A DNA stretch of 43,820 nucleotides from Microcaldota archaeon (GTDB lineage: Archaea; Micrarchaeota; Micrarchaeia; Micrarchaeales; Micrarchaeaceae): assembly GCA_021806095.1 (NCBI GenBank), contig JAJZYD010000005.1, forward strand, positions 1 to 43,820, in the 5' to 3' direction. Below the pieces are notes generated by a model. That model made no database searches. It saw nothing but the letters and a program-made list of their open reading frames with translations, and had not been told where the DNA came from. Each line of letters starts with the position of its first letter. Position 1 is the first letter of the stretch. The translations under genes were made by a program, and so were the position numbers. Positions 26,936 to 35,003 of this stretch are shown here, piece after piece.

Positions 26936-28087
26936 ATGTATAAAGAAGGGCTTGTTGAAATAAAGTATCAAGAAAATGCATTCCTTAACTCAAAGTCAAG
27001 ATTAACTAGAGATATAGGTGTTGCCTTTATTGATTCAGTGTTCTCAAAAGAAGAAAAGAAAGAGCTTATTGTACTTGATCCTACTGCAGCTACAGGGATT
27101 CGTGGAATTAGATATGTTGTTGAATCTGAAATAAAGAATATAACATTTTTGGAGATAAATAAAAGTGCATATAATACCCTTAAGAAGAATTTAAGGTATG
27201 AAAAAATAAATGTTAAAAATAAAATTAATGCTACAGTATTAAATAAAAGTATACAAGAATTTGCGAATACAACAAAAGAGCGTTATAATATTATAGATCT
27301 TGATCCTTTTGGGAGTATAAGCCCAAATTTGTATGATATATTAAAGATTACAAAAGATAATTCTTATTTGTTTATGACTGCTACTGACACAGCTGTATTA
27401 TGTGGTGCAGAAGAAAAAGCATGTTTAAAAATATATGGTGCAAAACCGATGCACAATGAACTCTGCCATGAAGTTGGCTTAAGAATTCTTATAGGATATG
27501 TTGCAAAAATAGCAGCACAATTTAACATAAATATAAAGGTAATTTTTGCTTTCTCTTATGCACATTATTTTAGAGTTTTAGTAAAATTATCACATGGCGC
27601 AGAAAAAGTCAATGAATCTATAATGAATGATTTAGGATATGTATATTACTGTAATAAATGTGGCTATAGAAATATTTCAAAGGGATTTTTACCAAATCAA
27701 AATACTTGTAAATGTAATGCGCCTCTTCTTATTTCAGGAAGATTGTGGATAAATATATTGAACAATAAAGATATTTTACAATTAATTTATAATAGGCTTA
27801 CAAAAATCAAAGATATAAATAAAAAGGATTTGAAATTTGTAGAAATTTTAATAAATGAACCTGAAATACCTCTTTATTATTCATTACCAAAACTTACAAA
27901 AAGACTTAAAACCCCTTCTATTAAAATGGCAAATATATTAGACAACCTTAAAAGTAAGGGATTTATTGCAGAAAGAACACATTTTGATTTAAATGCAATA
28001 AAGACGAATGCACCTATAGACGACATAAAAAATTTAATATACTTTATAAACCGCACTTCCACTATTATTAAAAAAGGTAAAATATAA
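26936..28087 (+). CDS. trm1: tRNA (guanine26-N2)-dimethyltransferase
   Basis: Makes m2,2G at position 26 of tRNAs using SAM. It starts with the family's EGLVEIKYQENAFLN and RLTRDIGV; motif I region LDPTAATGIRGIRY (47-60); catalytic-site DLDPFGS (121-127); and ATDTAVLCG. The archaeal-type hinge PMHNELCHEVGLRIL (171-185) follows, then a zinc site with C239, C242, C258 and C260. The 383 residues are normal. The tRNA-Val in this window has G26, a potential substrate; tRNA-Gln has C26 and is not. It is the middle gene of a DUF357-trm1-zinc-ribbon group. Confidence 0.95.
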   Translation: MYKEGLVEIKYQENAFLNSKSRLTRDIGVAFIDSVFSKEEKKELIVLDPTAATGIRGIRYVVESEIKNITFLEINKSAYNTLKKNLRYEKINVKNKINATVLNKSIQEFANTTKERYNIIDLDPFGSISPNLYDILKITKDNSYLFMTATDTAVLCGAEEKACLKIYGAKPMHNELCHEVGLRILIGYVAKIAAQFNINIKVIFAFSYAHYFRVLVKLSHGAEKVNESIMNDLGYVYYCNKCGYRNISKGFLPNQNTCKCNAPLLISGRLWINILNNKDILQLIYNRLTKIKDINKKDLKFVEILINEPEIPLYYSLPKLTKRLKTPSIKMANILDNLKSKGFIAERTHFDLNAIKTNAPIDDIKNLIYFINRTSTIIKKGKI

Positions 28088-28138
28088 ATAACAGAAAAAA
28101 TACAATAATAATTGAATAAAAAAATAGGGTGGTGGGAA

Positions 28139-28528
28139 ATGATCAATATAAATGGAGAAAGTACACAGTATTGTAGGAAATGTGGTACCAAACTTATAAA
28201 AGAAAATAAGAAATATGTGACAGAAGTAAATGACTTTTTTTGTACAAAATGCGCAAAAGAGATAGAAGATTTCTACAAGGCAAATCATACATGTGCAGTA
28301 TGTGGTAGGAAATTTGGTAAGTCAGAAATAAAAATAGCAATTTCGAACAGTATTTTAGGCAATAATAGTAATCCTGACAAAGACTTTGGATTAAGATTTG
28401 TTGGTGTAGAGTGTTATAATAAGCTAACAACAAAAAACATAAGTAAAATAAATAATTCAAACGCAAAAATAGATAGGATAAGAAAAGATATAAGAAAATC
28501 TATAGTAAACAGACAGTTTAAAGTATAA
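28139..28528 (+). CDS. Small zinc-ribbon protein
   Basis: A 129-residue cytosolic protein with CxxC pairs spaced as zinc ribbons: YCRKCGTKL, FCTKCAKEI and TCAVCGRKF, plus a later lone cysteine (VECYNK). The C-terminal third is basic and helical (IDRIRKDIRKSIVNRQFKV), fitting nucleic-acid or ribosome binding. The open frame reaches TTG 28112, but ATG 28139 has a strong GGTGGTGGG just upstream and is chosen. It follows trm1 after 51 bases. The exact family is not recognised. Confidence 0.7.
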   Translation: MININGESTQYCRKCGTKLIKENKKYVTEVNDFFCTKCAKEIEDFYKANHTCAVCGRKFGKSEIKIAISNSILGNNSNPDKDFGLRFVGVECYNKLTTKNISKINNSNAKIDRIRKDIRKSIVNRQFKV

Positions 28529-28749
28529 TAATGAATAGATAGACACAACTTTTGTAAAACATATTCAACAATAAGAATATATATTTAGAAATATAGTTAT
28601 TTATTTTAACTTTTTGAAAATAAGGAGAATTTATATATATAATAATTATATGAAAGATAATCTAATATTTATTTTTAATTTAACTTTATATAGAGGAAAA
28701 TTTAATTTTTAGTGTAGAAGAGTCCATTATATTTATTAAATTCTATTAA

Positions 28750-29097
28750 TTATTTTTTATTCTTTTTCTTTTTAGTTAATGTCATATTTTCTATATCTTT
28801 AAAAAATTTATTATTTTTTGCAATCTCTCTGTGTGCTTTGCTTATGATTGAATCAATTGTATTTTCATTCATGTGAGAATTTTCTAATCCTGCATCTGGA
28901 TCTGTAATTGCAAGATTTTCAAGAGCACTTGCCTTTAAAATTATTCCTATTTTGTCTGTTTTATCTATTGCATTAATTTCTTCTTTATATTTTTTTGATA
29001 AAGCAGCAGTCTTTTTTTCCTTATTTTGATTTTTATTTGCTCCTTTAATTTGCTTTATTTTTTTACTTTTTTTTGTCGCCTTATATTTATACACCAT
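28750..29097 (-). CDS. Small Lys-rich basic protein
   Basis: A 115-residue unknown that is extremely basic at both ends: the first 38 residues and the final MTLTKKKKNKK are dominated by lysine. The middle (about 40-100) is helical and less charged (DKIGIILKASALENLAITD, IDSIISKAHREIAKNNKFF). It is probably a nucleic-acid-associated protein, an inference from charge only. GGGGAT sits three bases before the ATG, supporting translation. It lies 71 bases downstream of the beta-CASP nuclease's start-side neighbour order (same strand, transcribed before none of them), so operon membership is unclear. Confidence 0.55.
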   Translation of the reverse strand: MVYKYKATKKSKKIKQIKGANKNQNKEKKTAALSKKYKEEINAIDKTDKIGIILKASALENLAITDPDAGLENSHMNENTIDSIISKAHREIAKNNKFFKDIENMTLTKKKKNKK

Positions 29098-29168
29098 AAA
29101 ATCCCCTTTTATTGAAAAGTTTTATTAGAAAACTATTTATTAGTTTTGATTTATTTAATAAAACTTCT

Positions 29169-30482
29169 TTAAATATCGTAGTTGTCAAGAATTTTAGGTA
29201 TAATTGTTGTATATTTATTTTTAAATGTATTATATAAGGACTCAATTTTATTAGGTTCTCCATGTATAAGGAATATGGATTTTAATCCCTGTAACTTTTG
29301 TGGTATTTGCTCAAGCTGCTTTCTATCTGCATGCGCAGACATGTGGTGTACTTCAACTGAAAGATTAATTTGTAAGTGTGATCCATGAAAGTCAATTTCT
29401 TTTGCACCATCTTGTAAATCTCTACCTGCACTACCTTCTGGTTGGAAACCTACTAATATAAGCTTATTTATATTGTCCTTTGCAAGGTTTTTTAGATATC
29501 CAACAACAGGACCTCCAGTAAGCATACCTGAGGTTGTTACAATAATACTACATTGTTTTTCTTCTATTATTTTCTTTCTTAAGCTCTTTTTATCAACAAT
29601 AATAAAATTATTGCTTTTGAATGGATCATAGTCGCTCATTAAAATTTTACTTTGAATTTCTTTCTTACAATATATAACATTATGCCTGTGAATGCGTAAA
29701 ACTTTACTTATCATTCCATCAACATATATTGGAACTTTTGGTAAAACTCCAGAATTCATAAAATCATCAAGAAAAAGGAGAACCTCTTGCCCTCTACCAA
29801 CGCCAAAGCTTGGTATTATAACTTTACCGCCACTAAGTAAAGTATCTTTTATACTTTTTGTCATTTTGGATGCTAATTCTTTTTCGGATGGAAAAATATC
29901 ATTAGCTCCCCCATATGTGCTTTCTGTTATGAGTGTATCTGCATTTATATTCTGAAGATCAGCACCATCAAGAAGTTTGGTTTTTGTTAAATGAATATCT
30001 CCAGTATATAATATACTACTTTTTTTATCATTTACTTTTATTGCCGCACTTCCTATAATATGTCCCGCATTAAAAAATTGAATATTTAAATCACGTAAAC
30101 GGAATGTTCTTCTATATTCTATGATTTGATAATTCTTCTGCATTTTTGTTAGAATTTCTTTTGTTATTTCTTTAGGTTTAGACAACCGCATATAATCTGC
30201 TATCTGAATATTTAAAAGTTCAAGGGTTGGTTTAGTCGCATAAATCTTTCCCTGATAGCCTCTTGCAAATAAGTGTGGTACAAAACTGCAATGATCAACA
30301 TGCGCATGTGTTAAAAAAACACCATCTAAATTAGCGATTTGTTCATTGTTTATTAAAGGAAAATCCATGCTTTCCTCTAATACTTTTAATCCAGCATCAA
30401 GCAATATATTTGTATTTTCAGTGCTTATCATTATGCAGCTTCTTCCGACCTCTCCAGCTGCTCCAAAAAATGTAATTTTCAT
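29169..30482 (-). CDS. aCPSF2-like beta-CASP ribonuclease
   Basis: Metallo-beta-lactamase/beta-CASP RNase that processes or degrades RNA in archaea. Motifs are HAHVDH (62-67 from the upstream ATG), GHIIGSA, TGDIH, the ESTYGG block, beta-CASP motif B TTSGMLTGGP, SAHAD (motif C region) and LIHGEP near the end. There is no N-terminal KH domain, which separates it from aCPSF1; the length of 437 matches aCPSF2. The frame opens with ATG ATA ATA ATG; the second ATG (30482) is chosen because GGATGAT then lies at proper spacing and MKITFFGAAGEVG is the usual beginning. Confidence 0.9.
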   Translation of the reverse strand: MKITFFGAAGEVGRSCIMISTENTNILLDAGLKVLEESMDFPLINNEQIANLDGVFLTHAHVDHCSFVPHLFARGYQGKIYATKPTLELLNIQIADYMRLSKPKEITKEILTKMQKNYQIIEYRRTFRLRDLNIQFFNAGHIIGSAAIKVNDKKSSILYTGDIHLTKTKLLDGADLQNINADTLITESTYGGANDIFPSEKELASKMTKSIKDTLLSGGKVIIPSFGVGRGQEVLLFLDDFMNSGVLPKVPIYVDGMISKVLRIHRHNVIYCKKEIQSKILMSDYDPFKSNNFIIVDKKSLRKKIIEEKQCSIIVTTSGMLTGGPVVGYLKNLAKDNINKLILVGFQPEGSAGRDLQDGAKEIDFHGSHLQINLSVEVHHMSAHADRKQLEQIPQKLQGLKSIFLIHGEPNKIESLYNTFKNKYTTIIPKILDNYDI

Positions 30483-30719
30483 TATTATCATCCTTTTTTT
30501 TATATTTTTATATTTTTCTATTTTATTTACTTTATTTCTATTTTATTTTTAATTTTGTCTTTATTTTTAATATATATAAGCAAAAATAAACATACTTTGC
30601 TTTTCTTTTCATTAGTATTAAGGTTTAGATAGTATATACCAAAATGCTAAAAGCATTAATATATAAAATATAAATTTAATTTATGAATTTTATTTAAACA
30701 AAATAAACAAAGCGAGAAT

Positions 30720-31550
30720 TTATTGACTTTCGTCATCCACCTTCTTCTTTTTGACTGTTTTGATAACAGCAATATTTTCAAGATTAACCTCCTGTTGATG
30801 CATTATTTGCTGCTCCCTTTCTCTCCTTGGCTTTTGCATTTTCTTTTCATGTTCATAATTTTTCTTTATTCCTAAATAACTTTTTATTTTATCATAAAGC
30901 TCATCAAGCTGCTTATCATATACATCTATATCTTTACTGATTTCCTTTATGCTTTTTTCATATTCTTCTATATCATTCTTGATGAATTCGGCTTTTCTTT
31001 TTAATCTTATCTTTTTATATTCATCATGAAGCTGTTTGTTAACATCATCAATTTCTCTTACAAGTTTTTTCTCTGCTGCAAGTGAAGTTGCTTCAGTTGC
31101 AATCTTAAATTCAAGCACATTCTTCATTTTCTTTAATTTACTTATTTTATTTCTTGTCTGTTTACCTTCCTCTTCACTTGGCTTCTGTGTTTCAATAATT
31201 TTTGCAAATGTCATACTCTCTATTTCCTTATGTTTAAGTCTTCTTCTTATATCTTTGATCTTAAAAATCAATATACTTCTTTTCTTTTTAATATCTTCTA
31301 TCGCTTCTTTCAGCTTCTGAACTTCAGGATTAGTAGATTCTTTTATTGCTTGATTTAATCTGCTTACATATTTGTCTTGAGATTGATCATGTGATAAATT
31401 TGTTACTTCTCCTTGTGCAGCAACCGGTATTTGTTGGGTATTGGCTTTCTGTGAATTTTTTTGTTCTTCGACTGCATTGCTTGCTTTATTATTTATATCT
31501 CCATTTTCATCTACTTTAACATCTGCATTGGCAGGTTCATTACTGTCCAG
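30720..31550 (-). CDS. Coiled-coil protein without a conventional start codon
   Basis: The frame is open from the TAG at 31650-31652 to the stop at 30720. The first ATG/GTG/TTG in it is TTG 31271, which would give 183 residues. Yet the about 93 codons before it read like real protein: polar, Glu/Gln/Asn-rich, then LNQAIKESTNPEVQKLKEA leading straight into the coiled coil. A CTG at 31550 (or ATT at 31556, right behind AAAGGG) is the only plausible upstream start. The downstream part is a long heptad-rich helix (about 100 residues) plus a basic tail PRREREQQIMHQQ and VKKKKVDDESQ. It is not recognised; a structural, SMC-arm-like or ribosome-associated role is possible. Confidence 0.55.
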   Translation of the reverse strand: MDSNEPANADVKVDENGDINNKASNAVEEQKNSQKANTQQIPVAAQGEVTNLSHDQSQDKYVSRLNQAIKESTNPEVQKLKEAIEDIKKKRSILIFKIKDIRRRLKHKEIESMTFAKIIETQKPSEEEGKQTRNKISKLKKMKNVLEFKIATEATSLAAEKKLVREIDDVNKQLHDEYKKIRLKRKAEFIKNDIEEYEKSIKEISKDIDVYDKQLDELYDKIKSYLGIKKNYEHEKKMQKPRREREQQIMHQQEVNLENIAVIKTVKKKKVDDESQ

Positions 31551-31813
31551 ATAAATCCCTTTATTATTTTTATTAACTACTAAGTATTTTATATTTTTAT
31601 AATTAATAATTGTATAATTAGTATTTTTATAAAATTTATTAAATAAATACTATTTAAGTTATATATCCATTACCTATTTAAATCTTTTTACTTCTTTCTA
31701 TTTTTATAATTTTTCAATTTTTATAATTTTTAGTTATGAATTATATACCATACAATAGAACAAAATATAAACTTTTTCATTATTTTTGATATGTTGACCA
31801 GTGTACTAATTTA

Positions 31814-32977
31814 TTATAAAGTTGTTTTATTTATGATATCTTTATAAAATGTGATTAAAGAATCAGTTGTATTCTTTATCGAATAATTGCTTACTGTATT
31901 TTCAATATGTTTATATTTTGTATTTAATGCAATTTTAATCTTTTTTGCACAATCCTTGCTATTATTTGCTCTGAATTTTTCTCCATTTATCCCTTCTATT
32001 ATAATTTTTTTTAAAGCAAGGCTATCAGCAGCTACTACTGGCTTTCCACAGGCCATTGCCTCAATTGCTACAATTCCTTGTGTTTCAAAAGTTGATGGTA
32101 TACAAAATATATCACATGCGGCATAATATTTTGGAAGCAGAATATCATTTACAAAACCTATAAATATAACATTCCCAAGATTCAATTTATTTACAATCTT
32201 TTTATAATAATCATATGCAGGGCCTTTTCCGACAATAACAAATAAAATTTTTTCATTTTTTAATATTTTTGCCGCTTTGAATAAAGTTTCAAGCCTTTTT
32301 TCTTTGCTTAGCCTGCCTACATAAAGTACGATCTTTTTATTTCCACTATGAAACTGCATTCTAATTTTTGATCCATCAACATTTGTATTGAATCTTGATA
32401 AATCAACACCGTTTGATATTGTATATATATTTTTGATACCTTTTTTATTTAATACTTCTTTGATAGAGTCTGATGGTGCAATTACCCCATTACATTTATT
32501 ATAATAGAATGAAGCATACTTCCATGAATATTTTTGTATAATATTTAATGCATATCTTGAGAAATATTCATTTATTACAAATTTATCGGTAAAAAGAGTA
32601 TGAAACGTACTTACTATAGGTATCTTGTTTATTTTTGCAATTGCAAGTGCAAATCCACCCATTGCGAAAGGCGTGTGTGCATGTATAATATCAGGCTGTA
32701 TCTCATTTATTTTTATAGGTATATTAAAGGGAAAGAGTGCTATATTATACTGAGGATATTTTTTAAACTGCGAACCTCTTACTATAAAAATATTTTTGTT
32801 AAACTTTAATTTTTTTAGCATTTCTTTTGTAGCTGAATTTCCACTTGCAAATATATATACAGTGTGTCCTCTTTGCTCTAATTCTTTTTTAAATGATAAA
32901 ATAGATGTTACAACACCATCTACTGCTGGAAGAAAACTGTCCGTAAAAAAAACAATCTTCAATTTTTCGTCTTTCAC
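31814..32977 (-). CDS. GT4-family glycosyltransferase
   Basis: Retaining GT-B glycosyltransferase (387 residues), probably acting on the cytosolic membrane face in lipid, glycan or glycoprotein synthesis. The N-terminal FFTDSFLPAVDGVVTSILSF and the following KELEQRGHTVYIF fit the donor/acceptor half. IIHAHTPFAMGGFALAIA, YVGRLSKEKRLETLFKA and the E-x7-E motif FETQGIVAIEAMACGKPVV (about 304-322) define GT4. It is closest by look to lipid (diacylglycerol or phosphatidylinositol) glycosyltransferases, but the substrate is not fixed. The GTG start is 24 bases behind the L15 gene, so it shares a transcript with ribosomal protein genes in the place where secY usually is. Confidence 0.88.
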   Translation of the reverse strand: MKDEKLKIVFFTDSFLPAVDGVVTSILSFKKELEQRGHTVYIFASGNSATKEMLKKLKFNKNIFIVRGSQFKKYPQYNIALFPFNIPIKINEIQPDIIHAHTPFAMGGFALAIAKINKIPIVSTFHTLFTDKFVINEYFSRYALNIIQKYSWKYASFYYNKCNGVIAPSDSIKEVLNKKGIKNIYTISNGVDLSRFNTNVDGSKIRMQFHSGNKKIVLYVGRLSKEKRLETLFKAAKILKNEKILFVIVGKGPAYDYYKKIVNKLNLGNVIFIGFVNDILLPKYYAACDIFCIPSTFETQGIVAIEAMACGKPVVAADSLALKKIIIEGINGEKFRANNSKDCAKKIKIALNTKYKHIENTVSNYSIKNTTDSLITFYKDIINKTTL

Positions 32978-33001
32978 AGAACATACGCCACATATATAGC
33001 T

Positions 33002-33409
33002 TTATTTTATCACTACCGCTTCTCCTCCTTTATCTTTTATTTTTATAACTGCTTGTTTTGAAAATTTAGATGCCTTTATTATTGCCGGCTTTTCAAGCAC
33101 ACCGTTGCTTAAAACCTTATAATTCTTAAGCTCTATTGAAGGTTTTTGTTCTTTTGAAGATTCGAGCATTGCACTTATAGTTTTTAATGATATCTCTTTG
33201 AATGTAACTTTTTTTCTTGAAGGAAATCCCTTTTTATGAATAAGCCATGGTTCTTTTGCTGTTATATAAGTAAAATCATGCTTTGTTAATTTGCCAACTT
33301 TGCCTACTCCACCTCTATCGCCTGCTCCTCTTGCATTTTTTATGTTTCCGACACCCCATCTTCTTGTACCAAGAAATTTTCTATTTTTCTTCTCTTTTCT
33401 TATTACCAT
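33002..33409 (-). CDS. rpl15: 50S ribosomal protein L15 (uL15)
   Basis: Large-subunit protein. The Gly/Arg-rich N-terminus is characteristic: KFLGTRRWGVGNIKNARGAGDRGG, in which the GTRRWG and NARGAGDRGG blocks match archaeal uL15; the core ends with LSNGVLEKPAIIKASKFSKQA (about 103-123), typical of the family. The open frame starts at ATG 33421, but the ATG at 33409 has GGTG seven bases upstream and gives the usual MVIRKEKKNRKF start. It is 135 residues, slightly short. It follows L30 by 31 bases, as in the archaeal spc operon. Confidence 0.93.
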   Translation of the reverse strand: MVIRKEKKNRKFLGTRRWGVGNIKNARGAGDRGGVGKVGKLTKHDFTYITAKEPWLIHKKGFPSRKKVTFKEISLKTISAMLESSKEQKPSIELKNYKVLSNGVLEKPAIIKASKFSKQAVIKIKDKGGEAVVIK

Positions 33410-33440
33410 AATTAGCACCATATTTTATATTTAATTTTTA

Positions 33441-33860
33441 TCAAAGCATTCTATTTACAAGCTTATTTATTTCTGCACCCATATAACCCACTGAACCGCC
33501 AACTCTATAATGAATCATTACATTTTTATATCCGTGTTTTGGTGGGTGTAATCTAAATGGCATCTTATCTTTTATATCTTTTATATTGAATGAACTGTTT
33601 ATTAGGCCTTTTGGATCTACATTTAATTTATATTTTTTAAATAGCTTTGTAAGTGTTAATTCATCTACCTCTCCATATGCTATATAATTTTCACATTTTT
33701 TTAACATCCCATAATAAACATCAGTTGACTTCAACAAAATGCAATTGTTGACTCTCTTTAGATTTAATCTATTCATCGTTTCTGCAATGCTGTTTCTTAC
33801 ATTGACACGTCCGCGCACTCTTACTGCCATTACAATTTTTCCATCTAGTTTATTCTTCAT
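33441..33860 (-). CDS. rpl30: 50S ribosomal protein L30 (uL30)
   Basis: Large-subunit protein of the archaeal long type (139 residues). Seen are VMAVRVRGRVNVRNSIAETM (residues 10-29), LNLKRVNNCILL, the YIAYGEVDELTLTKLFKKY segment, and the archaeal/eukaryotic FRLHPPKHGYK (about 102-112) with the closing GGSVGYMGAEINKLV. ATG 33860 adds about ten residues before the core; ATG at residue 11 is an alternative. First gene of a short L30-L15-glycosyltransferase group, with a 538-base gene-free region upstream. Confidence 0.93.
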   Translation of the reverse strand: MKNKLDGKIVMAVRVRGRVNVRNSIAETMNRLNLKRVNNCILLKSTDVYYGMLKKCENYIAYGEVDELTLTKLFKKYKLNVDPKGLINSSFNIKDIKDKMPFRLHPPKHGYKNVMIHYRVGGSVGYMGAEINKLVNRML

Positions 33861-34150
33861 AAAAACACACTATTATTTAATATATTTTACACAACTTTAA
33901 GTACTTTTATACTAATTATTTTTATTATTTATTATATACTTATTATACTTATTTATATACTTTATATTATAATACTTTTGTTGAACAAAATTTTTATTCT
34001 TTATTATCTTGCAATTTATTTAAATATAGAGTAAATAGCAATTTAATAGTTATAATAATTATAATCTTAAACTAAAAAATACACAAACAAAACAAATTAT
34101 TATCTAATTATTGAAACAGTCAAATATAAAATATTTACTATATATTTTAT

Positions 34151-34224
34151 GTGAACTACCTTGCCACTACGGATAGTGCTTCATTACGTGTTAGTCTGGA
34201 ACTTTTCACTCACTAAGTGAAAGT
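34151..34224 (+). repeat. Two-hairpin element resembling an IS200/IS605 end or small RNA
   Basis: GTGAACTACC is followed by a hairpin (CACTA, loop CGGA, TAGTG) and GCTTCATTA, and then, after GTTAGTCTGGA, a second hairpin ACTTT(T)CACT-CACTA-AGTGAAAGT. From memory, a GAACTACC-hairpin-GCTTC arrangement is seen at right ends of archaeal IS200/IS605-type elements, but no transposase or TnpB frame is present here. It may be a small non-autonomous remnant or an unrelated structured RNA. Confidence 0.3.
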
Positions 34225-34274
34225 AACAAAAAACCTGATAATAACAATAGCACTGTATTAAGGACAATAATTGC

Positions 34275-34319
34275 ACTATACAAATCTAAAAAGTAAAAAC
34301 AAACTCTGATTTGTATAGT
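34275..34319. repeat. Perfect 12-bp inverted repeat
   Basis: ACTATACAAATC (34275-34286) and its exact reverse complement GATTTGTATAGT (34308-34319) flank a 21-base A-rich spacer. Flanking TGC and GCA could extend the stem after a TTT bulge. It may be a transcription end signal for a short RNA, an operator, or part of the same element as the neighbouring hairpins. Confidence 0.45.
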
Positions 34320-34398
34320 TTTGCATATTCGTATACTTCCATTAATTCTTTTCAAAAGATATATTTAAAAACCACTAATTCTTTTTATATCAGATTTT

Positions 34399-34731
34399 AT
34401 GAAATATTATTCAGAATATGAGCGTATAAAACATATTGAATTATTATTTGAAAGGCTTGCTTATTTTTCAGTAGGGCTTGATTTTTTAGTTGCATTAATA
34501 ACTTTTTTAGTATTTAATATGGATTTTGCAAATTTCATACTCGTAATTGTTGATTATTTTATGCTATTTGAAGTTTTATTAGCATCTTTTATAATGATAA
34601 TTCTCCTTGTATTAAAACATTATAATAAAATTATAAATGAACTTTCAAACAGAACATTTAAAAGCAAACATTATACAAAATTTATTTTATTTAGAATAAT
34701 TGCAAAATTAATTAATTTTATTATTGATTGA
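34399..34731 (+). CDS. Small two-helix membrane protein
   Basis: A 110-residue protein, not recognised. A charged amphipathic start (MKYYSEYERIKHIELLFERL) is followed by two hydrophobic helices (about 22-42 and 46-72) and a basic C-terminal part ending in a third weakly hydrophobic stretch (FILFRIIAKLINFIID). Most likely an inner-membrane protein with both ends in the cytosol. It is a lone gene on the plus strand. Confidence 0.55.
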   Translation: MKYYSEYERIKHIELLFERLAYFSVGLDFLVALITFLVFNMDFANFILVIVDYFMLFEVLLASFIMIILLVLKHYNKIINELSNRTFKSKHYTKFILFRIIAKLINFIID

Positions 34732-34799
34732 TTTAATTTGTTTTTAGAGTTTAGAATAATAGTAATTAAAATAATAAAATAATAAAATAATAAAGAAGA

Positions 34800-34988
34800 T
34801 TATTCTATAAAAAGCTCCTTTTCATCAGCTTTAAAATTTATTTTATGATGTGTTCCATCACAAAATGGTTTATTATTAGAATGACCACACCTACATAGCA
34901 CAAATTTTGGTTTACCGTCTGAATTAATTATATTAGGACCATCCTTTGTTGATTTAATTTTTATTTCAGGACATTTTTTTTCTTTCAT
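34800..34988 (-). CDS. CDGSH iron-sulfur domain protein
   Basis: Minimal 62-residue protein made of one CDGSH domain that binds a redox-active [2Fe-2S] cluster through three cysteines and one histidine. The motif is CRCGHSNNKPFCDGTH (32-47), matching C-x-C-x2-S-x3-P-x-C-D-G-T-H, so the ligands are C32, C34, C43 and H47. The region before it (GPNIINSDG, then KPKFVLC) is the usual strand-turn lead-in. It starts 15 bases after the HAD hydrolase stop and is probably co-transcribed. The physiological role of single-domain archaeal members is not established. Confidence 0.93.
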   Translation of the reverse strand: MKEKKCPEIKIKSTKDGPNIINSDGKPKFVLCRCGHSNNKPFCDGTHHKINFKADEKELFIE

Positions 34989-35003
34989 ATTTTCACTTTT
35001 TAA

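Larger units (their letters stand above)
33861..34398. other. Gene-free region with compact hairpins
   Basis: These 538 bases hold no convincing coding frame. The part next to L30 (33861-34140) is AT-rich and must carry the L30 promoter. From about 34149 to 34325 the base composition rises visibly and three inverted repeats follow one another: CACTA-cgga-TAGTG (34165-34178), a 9-bp stem with one bulge at 34201-34224, and a perfect 12-bp repeat at 34275-34286/34308-34319. A short TATA-like run precedes the plus-strand membrane protein at 34399. Confidence 0.6.

Noticed and set aside
28650-28715. 20-codon frame starting at an ATG near 28650 after AAGGAG
   Set aside because: The ribosome site is too far from the ATG, and the product is a short Phe/Asn/Leu string expected by chance in AT-rich DNA.
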